A stretch of DNA of 64,000 nucleotides. Source: a bacterium (lineage in GTDB: Bacteria; Hinthialibacterota; Hinthialibacteria; OLB16). This document shows positions 40,054 through 48,719 of the stretch, piece after piece (within the stretch, counting starts at the first letter, position 1; each line of letters opens with the position of its first letter). The notes beneath the pieces were generated by a model. It saw nothing but the letters and a program-made list of their open reading frames with translations, made no database searches and was not told the origin of the DNA. The position numbers were made by a program, and so were the translations under genes. Where the stretch lies: assembly GCA_022072055.1 (NCBI GenBank), contig JAJVIK010000013.1:62001-126000 (forward strand). The letters are read 5' to 3'.

Positions 40054-40656
40054 ATGAAAGACCCGAAGGACTCGTGCGTCTACATCCTATCCGCGATGAA
40101 GGTGTCTCAATTCCCCACGGACTGCCTTCCGGAGGTGGCTTTTTCGGGGCGCTCGAATGTGGGGAAGTCGAGCCTGCTCAACCTGCTCACTCAGCAGAAC
40201 GGCTTGGCGAAGGTCTCAAAGACGCCCGGAAAGACCCGTGCGGTGAATTTCTTCGATGTGGGCGGGGAGTGGCGCCTGGTGGATCTTCCCGGGTATGGGT
40301 ATGCCAAGCGCTCCAAGGCGGAGAGCGAAAGCTGGCGAAACACGATCGATGCCTATCTGACCGAACGTCCCAACCTGGTCGCGGTGATCCAACTGATCGA
40401 CTCCCGACATGATCCGACAGCGTTGGACCTTCAGATGATGGAGTGGCTCGCTTCGAGCGGAAAGCCGACCATCATCGCCCTCACCAAGGTCGACAAACTC
40501 GGAAAGAACCCCCGACGGACCCTCCCGGCAACCTTCAAGAAGACTTGGCTGGAAGGGCTCCCCTGGGCCGTGATTGCGACTTCGGCAACCGAGCGAACCG
40601 GCAGGGGCGAGCTCCTGGCCGCGATTCAGGCCGCGCTATCCACCCACGCGGCCTGA
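40054..40656 (+). CDS. engB: Ribosome biogenesis GTPase EngB (YsxC/YihA)
   Basis: 200 residues. G1 GRSNVGKSS at 32-40, G3 DLPGYGYAKR, G4 TKVDKL and G5 AVIATSATERTG are all in order, and the small G-domain is the complete protein. It is needed for maturation of the large ribosomal subunit. It starts with no obvious partner gene and runs toward two pseudopilin genes on the other strand (46-bp gap). The divergent 294-bp upstream gap contains an inverted repeat but no strong -35/-10 pair. Confidence 0.95.
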   Translation: MKDPKDSCVYILSAMKVSQFPTDCLPEVAFSGRSNVGKSSLLNLLTQQNGLAKVSKTPGKTRAVNFFDVGGEWRLVDLPGYGYAKRSKAESESWRNTIDAYLTERPNLVAVIQLIDSRHDPTALDLQMMEWLASSGKPTIIALTKVDKLGKNPRRTLPATFKKTWLEGLPWAVIATSATERTGRGELLAAIQAALSTHAA

Positions 40657-40702
40657 ACAAACACACGACGGGCACCCCGCCCATATTCGCGGGACCAGCC
40701 GA

Positions 40703-41380
40703 TCAGGTCGGTCCTCTGTAGTACCCCCGAACCCGCTCATACCCGTTCACGCAGTAATTCCCGGTGCGAATCTCCCCGCCGAGTTGCATGATGTCTCCGT
40801 TGGAGCTGGTCCCATTGGTGGGGGTGTAGTCCGTCCAGGCCCATTTCGAGCTATCCAAACAGGGGTCTGCTCCTTCATCCGCACAGAGCGTCCAGTAATC
40901 CCCGCATGGGAAGTCATCATTAACATCCGGACCGAAACTGGCCAATCCAAAGGCGTGGATCTTGGGTCTGGGTAACAAGACCGAGAAAATGCGCCCGGGT
41001 CCCGTCGATGCCATCTCCCACCCAATCTCGTCTCCGTTGGGGTCGAGAAGTCCACCCGCCAAGGCAAACGGCTCTTCAGGAACAGAGGGGAGATACTTCA
41101 AGGGCGTGGTGAGTTGATAGAGCCCCTTTTGAGAGTTGTCATCGGGATCATGGTCCTCAGGGTACACCCCGAAGTCAGTCCGATAGGACTCCATCGCGGT
41201 GGCGATGGTCCTCGCGTTCCCCTTGGCCTTGGCCACCTTGGCGCGCACCTGGGCCTCCAAGAAATTCGGCAAGGCGATGGCGATGAGAATCAAGATGATG
41301 GCGATAACGATTAAGAGCTCGATTAGAGTGAAACCTCGCCGCTTGGTTCCAGACTGCTCCGTCAATCCATTCTTTTGCAT
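40703..41380 (-). CDS. Type II secretion/type IV pseudopilin-like protein
   Basis: 225 residues. The prepilin peptidase site is KRRGFTLIELLIVIAI, with cleavage after Gly and the glutamate at +5 (GFTLIE), then a long hydrophobic helix. After it comes LPNFLEAQVRAKVAKAKGNARTIATAMESYRTDFGVYPED, a pattern shared with the neighbouring pseudopilin. The C-terminal globular part (SVPEEPFALAGG, DPNGDEIGWEMASTGPGRIFSVLL) is specific to this protein. The preferred start is the ATG at 41380. It and the next gene are probably an operon. Confidence 0.85.
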   Translation of the reverse strand: MQKNGLTEQSGTKRRGFTLIELLIVIAIILILIAIALPNFLEAQVRAKVAKAKGNARTIATAMESYRTDFGVYPEDHDPDDNSQKGLYQLTTPLKYLPSVPEEPFALAGGLLDPNGDEIGWEMASTGPGRIFSVLLPRPKIHAFGLASFGPDVNDDFPCGDYWTLCADEGADPCLDSSKWAWTDYTPTNGTSSNGDIMQLGGEIRTGNYCVNGYERVRGYYRGPT

Positions 41381-41434
41381 GGCCGTCGTTTTCTCCCGGG
41401 GCGTGATCAAGCCCCTATCCAAAGAGGAGAAGGA

Positions 41435-42166
41435 TCACTCTCCTTCTCCAGAATATGGCAGCACAGTTGTGCCCGTCTCCCAGCGCACGCCCGGGTAAGT
41501 GGCGCCTCCCCCGGGGGTTATGGGAGTGCTCCGAGCCCGCTTGTATTCCCCAACCGACCGATAGATGTCGCCCCGGCTACTCGTTCCGTTGGTCGGATTG
41601 TAAATCCCCAAAACCGTGTCGTATGGAAAATCATCGTTTCCGTTTGTGCTGTCGTTGTGGTCCGGTCCAATGCTGAAGGTCAGGTAGGCGTGAATGCACT
41701 GGGCCACCTTCCACTTCCTGAGCGCAGGGTTGCTGTAAACCCCACAGGCCGCGGCATCCGTTCCGGACCCACCCTCGTAGTAGAGCGCCCGGTTACGATA
41801 GACCCCGCCCCCTTCGACGTTTCCGGTGTCCACGTTCTCCCCAAACGGGTCGGTTGGGAGGGCCGTGAGGTACTTGATCGGGCTGGTGAGCTGGGTGTAA
41901 CCGTTCTGGTTTCCCGCCGTCGGATGCGGCCAGATGGAATCGTGATCCCTGGGATACCCGCCCCAATCCAGCCTGTAGGACTCCAGGGCCGTCGCGTAGG
42001 TGCGGATTTCACCCTTCGCCTTGGTGACCCGAGCTCGAACCTGAGCCTCCAGGAAGTTTGGTAGGGCGATCGCAATGAGGATCAAAACGATGGCTATAAC
42101 GATTAAGAGCTCGATGAGAGTGAAACCTTGGCGCCGGGCCGCGGCGCCCTTCCTGAACTGATGCAT
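41435..42166 (-). CDS. Type II secretion/type IV pseudopilin-like protein (second copy)
   Basis: 243 residues with the prepilin signature RRQGFTLIELLIVIAIVLILIAIALPNF. The segment after it (EAQVRARVTKAKGEIRTYATALESYRLDWGGYPRDHDSIW) matches the downstream pseudopilin closely, but the globular region differs, with a Gly/Asn-rich loop (SGTDAAACGVYSNPA) and a Cys pair. Both lack the classic short GspG Ca-site ending. Such multiplied pseudopilins with variable C-domains are a common pattern in several candidate phyla, which is from memory. It probably becomes part of a fibre, exported and cleaved at the membrane. Confidence 0.85.
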   Translation of the reverse strand: MHQFRKGAAARRQGFTLIELLIVIAIVLILIAIALPNFLEAQVRARVTKAKGEIRTYATALESYRLDWGGYPRDHDSIWPHPTAGNQNGYTQLTSPIKYLTALPTDPFGENVDTGNVEGGGVYRNRALYYEGGSGTDAAACGVYSNPALRKWKVAQCIHAYLTFSIGPDHNDSTNGNDDFPYDTVLGIYNPTNGTSSRGDIYRSVGEYKRARSTPITPGGGATYPGVRWETGTTVLPYSGEGE

Positions 42167-42293
42167 GACTTTTCCTGCCTCCGGTAAATGAATGAAGACG
42201 ACTTTTTCCCGCCACCCCTAGGCTAAGTCGCGGGACACTCCTTGAACCGTCTCCATGTTAAGATCATGTTGGGCGCATCCGCAAGGTGCGTGT

Positions 42294-43169
42294 TCATTTT
42301 TTTTGGGAGCTCCCCTTCCTGAGGGACTCGCAAATCCGCTCCCCCATCGCTTTCATGTTTTCCAGATACCCCTCGGCCAGGGGATCCAGGGTGACCACCG
42401 AAAGCCCGACCTCTTCAGCGATCTTCCCCGCGGTCCGCGAGGAGAACTGCGGCTGAATGAAAAGCGCGCGTGCCTGTTCGCGGCGCATGGCCGTAAGGGT
42501 CGCGGCCAATTGGCGGGGTCCCGGCTCCTTCCCCTCCACCTCAATGGCGACCTGGCGAATTCCCCGCTCCTCCAGGAGGTAGCCGAAGGCCGGATGAAAC
42601 ACATACACCTTCTGTCCACGAAACGGTGCAAGGAGTTCGTCGAGCTGTCTCCCAACCTCCTCCAGCTCCGCCTGATAGTCGGCCCCGTTCCGCTTAAACT
42701 CCTCGGCATGCGCCGGGTCCTTCAGACAAAGCGTCCGGACGATGCTCTCCAACATCCGAGAGACCCGTCTCGGGTCCAACCACAGGTGCGGATCCGGCTT
42801 CCCTTTCCCTGGCTCTCCCCCGGTCCACAACACCGGGAGCCCCTCTTGGGTGTTGACCACATCCAGCCCCTCAATGGTGAAAGCAAGACGTGTAGAGAGA
42901 GCCTCCTCGAACGGAACGCCGATCCGAAAGTAAAGATCGGCCACTGCAAGCCGGGCCATCTGTTTCGGCGTCGGATCATAGGTGTGATGGGAGCGCCCCG
43001 GCCCCACCAGAGCCTCGACCTCCACATGGGATCCGCCCACACGTGTCACAAATTCAATCTGGGGAGGGATGCTGACGATGACCCGCGACGGACGGTCGGG
43101 ATTGGGCTCTCCATGCGCCGACTGGAACCCTGCCAGAAAAGAAAAAAGGAGTGCGAGGAAACCACGCAT
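42294..43169 (-). CDS. Zinc/manganese ABC transporter substrate-binding protein (ZnuA/TroA family)
   Basis: 291 residues with a signal peptide (residues ~1-20). Metal ligands of the cluster A-I family are visible: SHHTYDPTP (His61/62), PDPHLWLDP (His128), FHPAFGY (His192) and VVTLDPLAEGY (Asp near 268). The acidic/His-rich loop of ZnuA is absent, so Mn is as likely as Zn. No permease or ATPase gene adjoins it; these must lie elsewhere. A palindrome of the Fur/Zur type lies about 40 bp upstream (43209-43224), suggesting metal-dependent control. Confidence 0.88.
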   Translation of the reverse strand: MRGFLALLFSFLAGFQSAHGEPNPDRPSRVIVSIPPQIEFVTRVGGSHVEVEALVGPGRSHHTYDPTPKQMARLAVADLYFRIGVPFEEALSTRLAFTIEGLDVVNTQEGLPVLWTGGEPGKGKPDPHLWLDPRRVSRMLESIVRTLCLKDPAHAEEFKRNGADYQAELEEVGRQLDELLAPFRGQKVYVFHPAFGYLLEERGIRQVAIEVEGKEPGPRQLAATLTAMRREQARALFIQPQFSSRTAGKIAEEVGLSVVTLDPLAEGYLENMKAMGERICESLRKGSSQKK

Positions 43170-43208
43170 GCGTGCCGGCGGGCCTGAACCTTGCCTTGCC
43201 GCCTTTAT

Positions 43209-43224
43209 TGATAATTGGTTATCA
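43209..43224. promoter_or_regulatory. Fur-family-like palindrome upstream of the zinc/manganese-binding protein gene
   Basis: TGATAA TTGG TTATCA is a perfect inverted repeat. It resembles half-sites of Fur-family boxes (TGATAATnATTATCA-like) and ends 40 bp upstream of the start codon at 43169, a position that fits repression. It also lies between the aroE stop and this gene, so only the metal gene is controlled. Confidence 0.5.
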
Positions 43225-43258
43225 GAAAGAAATCAACCGGCTTGGGCGCGGAGATTCG

Positions 43259-44113
43259 TCAGGTCTTGAGGTTCTGAAGGACCACCTTGCGCATCACCGC
43301 CTCGGGCGCGGACTGTCCGGTGAAGAGCTCGAATTGGGCCACCGCCTGGTGGATGAACATCTCGACCCCGGAGATCACCCGGCACTTCTTCTCCTTGGCC
43401 TCACGGAGCAAGCGGGTCTCCTTGGGGTTATAGACAATGTCGAAAACCACCAGAGGGGAGGAAAGGAATTTCTGCGGAACCACCGTTTCATCCACCCTTG
43501 GGTGCATCCCGATCGGGGTGCAGTGAATCAGCAGAAGTGTGGTGTCGAGCGCCTTCTTCAACGTCTCCTCGGTGAGCATCGCGCCGTTCACGCGCGCGGA
43601 GGACTGCTTGGAGACATGCGCAGCCAGAGCCTTCATCTCATCCTCAACCACGCCGAGGATGTTCATCTTGGAGAGGTCCGATTTCACGGCCAGGGTGCAG
43701 GCGATGGCTCGCGCGCCGCCCCCGCTTCCAAGCAGAGTCACCTCGGCCCCCGAGAGCTTGACTCCGGCGGATTCGATCGCGCGCAAGGCTCCGATCCCAT
43801 CCGTGTTGTATCCCCGCAGGACCCCCTCGTTGTTCACCAGCGTGTTGATCGAGCCGATGCTGGCGGCAACCGGGTCGAGCTCATCCACATGCGCGATGGC
43901 GCTGACCTTGTGTGGGATGGTGATGCTGTAACCCCGAATCCCAAGCCCCCGCATCCCCAGAATGGCGTGCTCGATGTTGTCCACCTCAAAGGCGGTGTAC
44001 ACAAAGTTCAGGTTCTTGGCCTGGAAAGCCGCATTATGGATGGCGGGTGAGAGCGAGTGACGGATGGGTTTCCCCAACACCGCGCAAAGCTGTGTGTGCG
44101 CGTCGATTTGCAT
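43259..44113 (-). CDS. aroE: Shikimate dehydrogenase
   Basis: 284 residues; NADPH-dependent reduction of 3-dehydroshikimate in aromatic amino-acid synthesis, cytosolic. HSLSPAIHN (19-27) is the substrate loop, the catalytic lysine is K69 in ITIPHKV, NTDGIGALRA binds the substrate, and GSGGGARA is the NADP phosphate loop. The C-terminus GVEMFIHQAVAQFELFTG is also as expected. It is upstream of and in the same direction as the ABC binding protein gene, with a Fur-type palindrome in between. Confidence 0.95.
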   Translation of the reverse strand: MQIDAHTQLCAVLGKPIRHSLSPAIHNAAFQAKNLNFVYTAFEVDNIEHAILGMRGLGIRGYSITIPHKVSAIAHVDELDPVAASIGSINTLVNNEGVLRGYNTDGIGALRAIESAGVKLSGAEVTLLGSGGGARAIACTLAVKSDLSKMNILGVVEDEMKALAAHVSKQSSARVNGAMLTEETLKKALDTTLLLIHCTPIGMHPRVDETVVPQKFLSSPLVVFDIVYNPKETRLLREAKEKKCRVISGVEMFIHQAVAQFELFTGQSAPEAVMRKVVLQNLKT

Positions 44114-44321
44114 CGGGGGTCTCCTTCTACGAATTTAGCCAATCAATCGGGATGGCGAAGGACTTCACTTGGGCCCTTCACCCTATGGAGCCTATTGCCG
44201 AAACAATGTACCAGCTCAAGACTGGATTGGCGATATCCCGCGGATGGGTCGACTCAGGGGAACCCCGAGGTCCCGTCCTAGGGGATGTCAGCCTTTCAGA
44301 AAAGAGCGATAAGATAGTTTA

Positions 44322-44348
44322 TTGACTTTCTTTATTTTGTCCGATAAT
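44322..44348 (+). promoter_or_regulatory. Weak promoter candidate for the pilB-like gene
   Basis: TTGACT (44322-44327) and GATAAT (44343-44348) are 15 bp apart, shorter than the 17 bp optimum. It is the best pair found in the 294-bp gap 44114-44407, whose remainder shows no gene or repeat. Confidence 0.35.
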
Positions 44349-44407
44349 CTCTTTCGGGGATTGCTGAGAAAGGGGGCTCCAACCGGGGAGTCAAACCACA
44401 TCGAGCC

Positions 44408-46153
44408 ATGGTGCGCCAAGTCAGCCGGGCAATGGTCCAAACCAGACCAGCCTTTTCAAGGTCCTTTCAGCGCTACCTGATCGCCAAGGGTTACCTGACG
44501 GTGGACCAGGCGGTCGAGGTGGAAAAGGCCCTCAACACGGGGGATGGCTCTCACACGCTTTCTTCATACCTCGTGGAAAACGGTTACATGTCCGAGGAGG
44601 ACCTGGCCAAGGCGCTGTCGGACCATCATCAGATCCCTTACATCTCAATCTCGGATTACGAAATCGACCGAGAGATCCTCGATTCGGTCAGCGAGGACAT
44701 GGCGCGGCGCTACAAGATCATTCCGCTCGACCGGACCGACCGGGTCCTGACCGTGGCGGTGGTCGATCCGGACAACATTCATCACCTCGACGAGATCAAG
44801 CTTCGGACCAAGATGGATGTCATGCCGGTGATCTCGCTTCCCAAGGAGATCGAGGCGGCCATCAACAAATACTACGGCTCGCCGGAGCCGCAGGCCGACG
44901 AGACCTATGCGAGCCTCTTGGGGGACATGGACGAGGACATCGAGGTGGTCCATGAGCACGAGGAGGATCTGGACGCCGAGGGGATCGAGTCGGCTCCGAT
45001 CATCCGGCTGGTGAACATGCTGATCTCCGAGGCGATCCGGAGTCGCGCGAGCGACATCCACTTGGAGCCGGAGGAGAAAAGTTTCCGAGTGCGGTATCGG
45101 ATCGATGGCTCGCTGAAAGAGATGCCTGGAATTCCGAAGAAGATGCAGAACGCGGTGATCAGCCGCCTCAAGATCATCTCCGAGCTCGACATCGCGGAAC
45201 GTCGCAAGCCGCAGGATGGCCGCTTCAAGATGAAGCTCGACAATCGGGTGGTCGATTTTCGCGTGTCCACGGTCCCGACGGTCCACGGCGAAAAGGTGGT
45301 CATGCGGTTGCTCGACAAGCGCAACCTGCAGCTCGACCTCACCAAGCTTGGCTTCGAGCCGGAGGCGCTCGAGAAATTCGAGCGCGCGATCCGCCGCCCC
45401 TACGGGATGATCATCGTGACCGGCCCCACCGGGAGCGGGAAATCCACTACGCTGTACTCAGCCCTGTCGCGCATCAACGACCCGGCCAAGAACATCATGA
45501 CCGCCGAGGACCCGGTGGAATACCAGCTCGGGGGGATCAACCAGGTGCACGCCCGCCCGGACATCGGGATGGGCTTTGCCGAGGTGTTGCGCTCGTTCCT
45601 TCGTCAGGATCCCGACATCATCATGGTGGGGGAGATCCGCGACCACGAGACCGCCTCGATTTCAATCAAGGCCGCGCTCACCGGCCACCTGGTGCTATCC
45701 ACGCTTCACACCAACGACGCCCCCAGCAGCCTGAATCGCCTTGTGGACATGGGCATCGAACCGTTCCTGGTGGGCGCCAGCCTGATCCTGGTGGTGGCGC
45801 AACGTCTGGCCCGGAAGATTTGCCCGATGTGCAAGGAGGCCTACAAGCCCAGCCGCGAGCTCCTGGAGCAGCTCGGCGTGGACCCCTCCCTAGCGGGGAC
45901 CCTGACATTTTACGAGGGTAGAGGTTGCGCCAACTGCAGCGACACCGGATACCGCGGGCGGCTGGCGCTGTATGAGGTCATGGAGATGGACGAGGAGCTC
46001 TCGGATGCCGCGATCAAGCGACTCTCCAACTACGAGATCAAGCAGATCGCCAGGAAAAACGGCATGAAATCGCTCCGGGATAGTGGGATTGTGAAGGTTA
46101 TCGAGGGACTGACCACGGTGAGCGAGGTCTTGAGCGTGACCTTTGAGAACTGA
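44408..46153 (+). CDS. PilB/GspE-like secretion or pilus assembly ATPase
   Basis: 581 residues. The N-terminal MshEN-type part (FQRYLIAKGYLTVDQAVEVEKAL, LSSYLVENGYMSEEDLAKAL) is followed by the AAA ATPase: Walker A GPTGSGKST (339-347), an Asp box FRVRYRIDGSLKEMP, LRQDPDIIMVGEIRD (Walker B) and a His box. A tetracysteine zinc site is formed by CPMC (472-475) and CANC (507-510). It drives pseudopilin assembly at the cytoplasmic face. It is followed 31 bp later by the PilC/GspF gene. An ATG at 44432 is an alternative start. Confidence 0.93.
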   Translation: MVRQVSRAMVQTRPAFSRSFQRYLIAKGYLTVDQAVEVEKALNTGDGSHTLSSYLVENGYMSEEDLAKALSDHHQIPYISISDYEIDREILDSVSEDMARRYKIIPLDRTDRVLTVAVVDPDNIHHLDEIKLRTKMDVMPVISLPKEIEAAINKYYGSPEPQADETYASLLGDMDEDIEVVHEHEEDLDAEGIESAPIIRLVNMLISEAIRSRASDIHLEPEEKSFRVRYRIDGSLKEMPGIPKKMQNAVISRLKIISELDIAERRKPQDGRFKMKLDNRVVDFRVSTVPTVHGEKVVMRLLDKRNLQLDLTKLGFEPEALEKFERAIRRPYGMIIVTGPTGSGKSTTLYSALSRINDPAKNIMTAEDPVEYQLGGINQVHARPDIGMGFAEVLRSFLRQDPDIIMVGEIRDHETASISIKAALTGHLVLSTLHTNDAPSSLNRLVDMGIEPFLVGASLILVVAQRLARKICPMCKEAYKPSRELLEQLGVDPSLAGTLTFYEGRGCANCSDTGYRGRLALYEVMEMDEELSDAAIKRLSNYEIKQIARKNGMKSLRDSGIVKVIEGLTTVSEVLSVTFEN

Positions 46154-46184
46154 TTCGAGAGACTGAGATCGGGAGGGATCCAGG

Positions 46185-47414
46185 ATGGCTTCCTTTGTAT
46201 ACACCGCGAGAGACCGTTCTTCAGGTCAGACAGTCGAGGGGGCGATTGAGGCCGCCAATCAGATCGAGGGAATGGGGTTGCTGCGCGAGCGGGGACTCTT
46301 GGTCACCTCGATCAAGGAGGGCAAGGCCAAGGCCGCCGCGGCCGCGGCCAAGAAGGCGCGCTCGCGGCGCAAGAAGAAGATCACTATCGACGACAAAGTC
46401 ATCTTCAGCCGTCAAATGGCCACGATGATCAACGCGGGGTTGCCGCTGATCGAGGGTCTCTCGATTCTCGGCGAGAACGTGGAAAACGCCTCCTTCGCGG
46501 AGATCATCAAGCAGATCGAAAAGGACGTGGAGGGGGGGGACACGCTCACCGACGCGATGGCCAAGCACCCCAAGGTGTTCGACACCCTGTATGTCAGCCT
46601 CATCCGAGCGGGCGAAGCGGCGGGCATGTTGGATCAGATACTCCTTCAGCTCTCGACTTACCTGGAGAAGGCCGCGACCCTCCAGCGAAAGGTCAAGTCG
46701 GCCATGATCTATCCCTCGGTGATTGTGAGCGTTGCCTTCGCGGTGGTGGCGCTTCTCATGATCAAGGTGATCCCGGTCTTCGCGGATATCTTCGAATCCT
46801 TCGACGCCGAGCTCCCGGGACCGACCAAGTTCATGATCGGGGTGAGTTTCTTCTGCCAGAAATGGGCGCTGGCCATCGCCCTGGGCGGAATTGTGTTCGT
46901 GTTCCTCTTCAGGCGGTACATTTCCACCAAGAAGGGACGCTACCAGTTCGACTCCTCCCTCCTCAAGATGCCGGTGCTGGGCGAGCTTTTTCAGAAGGTC
47001 GCCATCGCGAAATTCACTCGGACCTTCAGCACGCTGCTGCGCTCCGGGGTGAACATCATCCTGTCGCTGGAGATTGTGGCCAAAAGCTCCGGCAACTCGG
47101 TGGTCGAGGAGGCGGTCCTCCGGGTTCGGAACAGCATCAAGGAGGGGGAGTCCATCGCGGGTCCCCTTAAACAGTGTTCGGTGTTCCCGGCGATGGTGGT
47201 GCGCATGATCGACATCGGGGAGCGGACTGGGGCTTTGGACGACATGCTGATCAAGATCGCGGACTACTATGAGGAGCAGGTGGACATCGCGGTCCAGGGA
47301 CTCACCTCGCTGATGGAGCCTCTCATCATCTGCTTCCTCGGCGTGGTGGTCGGCGGGATCGTGATCTGCATGTTCCTGCCGATGTTCCAGCTCGGGAGCA
47401 TCGTGGGACACTGA
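46185..47414 (+). CDS. PilC/GspF-like inner-membrane secretion platform protein
   Basis: 409 residues with two homologous halves. The first (SRQMATMINAGLPLIEGLSIL, SGAGEAAGMLDQILLQL-type pattern around residues 80-155) is repeated after a membrane helix as ARTFSTLLRSGVNIILSLEIV and MVVRMIDIGERTGALDDMLIKIADYYEEQVD. Hydrophobic helices are at about 175-200, 220-245 and 378-400. A lysine/arginine-rich, Ala-rich linker (AKAAAAAAKKARSRRKKK) lies at residues ~46-64. With the upstream ATPase it forms the engine of a type II secretion or type IV pilus machine; the pseudopilins are 3 kb away. Confidence 0.93.
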   Translation: MASFVYTARDRSSGQTVEGAIEAANQIEGMGLLRERGLLVTSIKEGKAKAAAAAAKKARSRRKKKITIDDKVIFSRQMATMINAGLPLIEGLSILGENVENASFAEIIKQIEKDVEGGDTLTDAMAKHPKVFDTLYVSLIRAGEAAGMLDQILLQLSTYLEKAATLQRKVKSAMIYPSVIVSVAFAVVALLMIKVIPVFADIFESFDAELPGPTKFMIGVSFFCQKWALAIALGGIVFVFLFRRYISTKKGRYQFDSSLLKMPVLGELFQKVAIAKFTRTFSTLLRSGVNIILSLEIVAKSSGNSVVEEAVLRVRNSIKEGESIAGPLKQCSVFPAMVVRMIDIGERTGALDDMLIKIADYYEEQVDIAVQGLTSLMEPLIICFLGVVVGGIVICMFLPMFQLGSIVGH

Positions 47415-47437
47415 GGCGCGCCGAGTTCGCGGGCGAG

Positions 47438-48526
47438 ATGATTCCCCACTCCAGGCCGACTCTGGACGATTTCGATCTGTCCGTTGCGGGGGAGCTCCTG
47501 ACAAGCGGACGACTCGCGCGGGGGCAAGTCTGCGAGCGGCTCGAAAGTCTCTTCTGCGGCCGTTTTCTGGACTCCGAGGATCGTGGCCCCTGGAGGGCGC
47601 GAGCGGTGTCTTCCGGGACCACCGCGCTGCATGTCGGGCTCTGGGCGCTGTCGAACCTGCGATCCGCTCCGAGCGGAACATGTCCCGGCGAGGTTGTGAC
47701 CACGGCCCTGGGCTGCAACGCCCTTATCCACGCCATCCACGCCGTGGGGGCGCGCCCAGTCCTGGTGGACACTCTCCCGGACGGGAATCCGGATGCCGAG
47801 AAGGCGGCGGAGCGGGTCACGAGTGAAACCCTGGCCGTGCTTGCGCCTCACCTGTACGGGAATCCGGTCGATCTTTCACCTCTGCTCTCTCTTGACGCAC
47901 CCATCTTTGAAGATTGCGCGCAATGCTTCGGAACCGATGGACCGAATGGTCGAGTCGGCGCCCGCGGGGCATTGATGATGACTTCCTTCTACGCCACTAA
48001 ACTGATTTGCACCGGCCAAGGGGGCTTGGTGGCAACCGACGACTCGGAGCTGATCGAGGAGATCCGGGATCTGTGCGAGTACGACCACAGGGAGGACGCG
48101 AAGGCTCGCTGGAACATGAACCTCTCAGACTGGTGCGCTCAGCTCGCCCTCCCCCAGCTGCAATCCCATGCCGAGAACCTCCAACAACGGAGACAGATCG
48201 CCGGCCGTTACACCGAAGCCTTTGCGGACCTTCGCGAGAAACTCGAGGTCCCTGAACCTTGTCCCGGTCATGTCTGGTATCGGTATGTCCTGCTCACCCC
48301 CGAGGCTTCCGAGGCGTGGATCGAGGATTTGGTCTCTCAGGGGATCGAGACCAAACGCCCGGTGTATGCGCCCCTTCAGCGGACCTTTGGCTTGTCCGGT
48401 AGGTTTCCGGTCGCGGAGGACCACTGGCGACGGAGCCTTTCCCTTCCCATCTACCCAACACTGACAGAAGGGGAACAGGAACAGGTCATTGAGGCGGTGA
48501 AACGCGCCGCCGGGAGGCTCCTATAG
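47438..48526 (+). CDS. DegT/DnrJ/EryC1/StrS family PLP aminotransferase (third copy)
   Basis: 362 residues. Family marks are SSGTTALHVGLWAL, VVTTALGCNALIHAIHA, IFEDCAQCFGTDGPNG (D159) and the Schiff-base lysine K188 in TSFYATKLICTGQGG. It is shorter than the other two copies and lacks their N-terminal GGxP lead sequence. It probably works in synthesis of an amino-sugar for surface glycans. It lies 23 bp downstream of the PilC-like gene but is likely a separate function. No promoter pair is convincing in the following 190-bp gap. Confidence 0.88.
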   Translation: MIPHSRPTLDDFDLSVAGELLTSGRLARGQVCERLESLFCGRFLDSEDRGPWRARAVSSGTTALHVGLWALSNLRSAPSGTCPGEVVTTALGCNALIHAIHAVGARPVLVDTLPDGNPDAEKAAERVTSETLAVLAPHLYGNPVDLSPLLSLDAPIFEDCAQCFGTDGPNGRVGARGALMMTSFYATKLICTGQGGLVATDDSELIEEIRDLCEYDHREDAKARWNMNLSDWCAQLALPQLQSHAENLQQRRQIAGRYTEAFADLREKLEVPEPCPGHVWYRYVLLTPEASEAWIEDLVSQGIETKRPVYAPLQRTFGLSGRFPVAEDHWRRSLSLPIYPTLTEGEQEQVIEAVKRAAGRLL

Positions 48527-48719
48527 GTACGGACCGCGAGCCACGTCTGTCATTGTCGAGGCGGCAGTAATTTGATAAATTGTTGTTTTGCACGGTCAGC
48601 CCCGGATGAGGTCCATGGGGACTCGGTGTGAACCTTTCCGCCGAGGGGACCGCTCAAAGGGGTTTGTGAATCGGTGAGGTGGTCTGGGATGCATCCTTTC
48701 GCTCGGACGGGGGAGCCGG

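Noticed and set aside
44047-44325. Open frame overlapping the aroE start and the following gap
   Set aside because: No motif or ribosome-binding site; the aroE reading on the other strand is certain.
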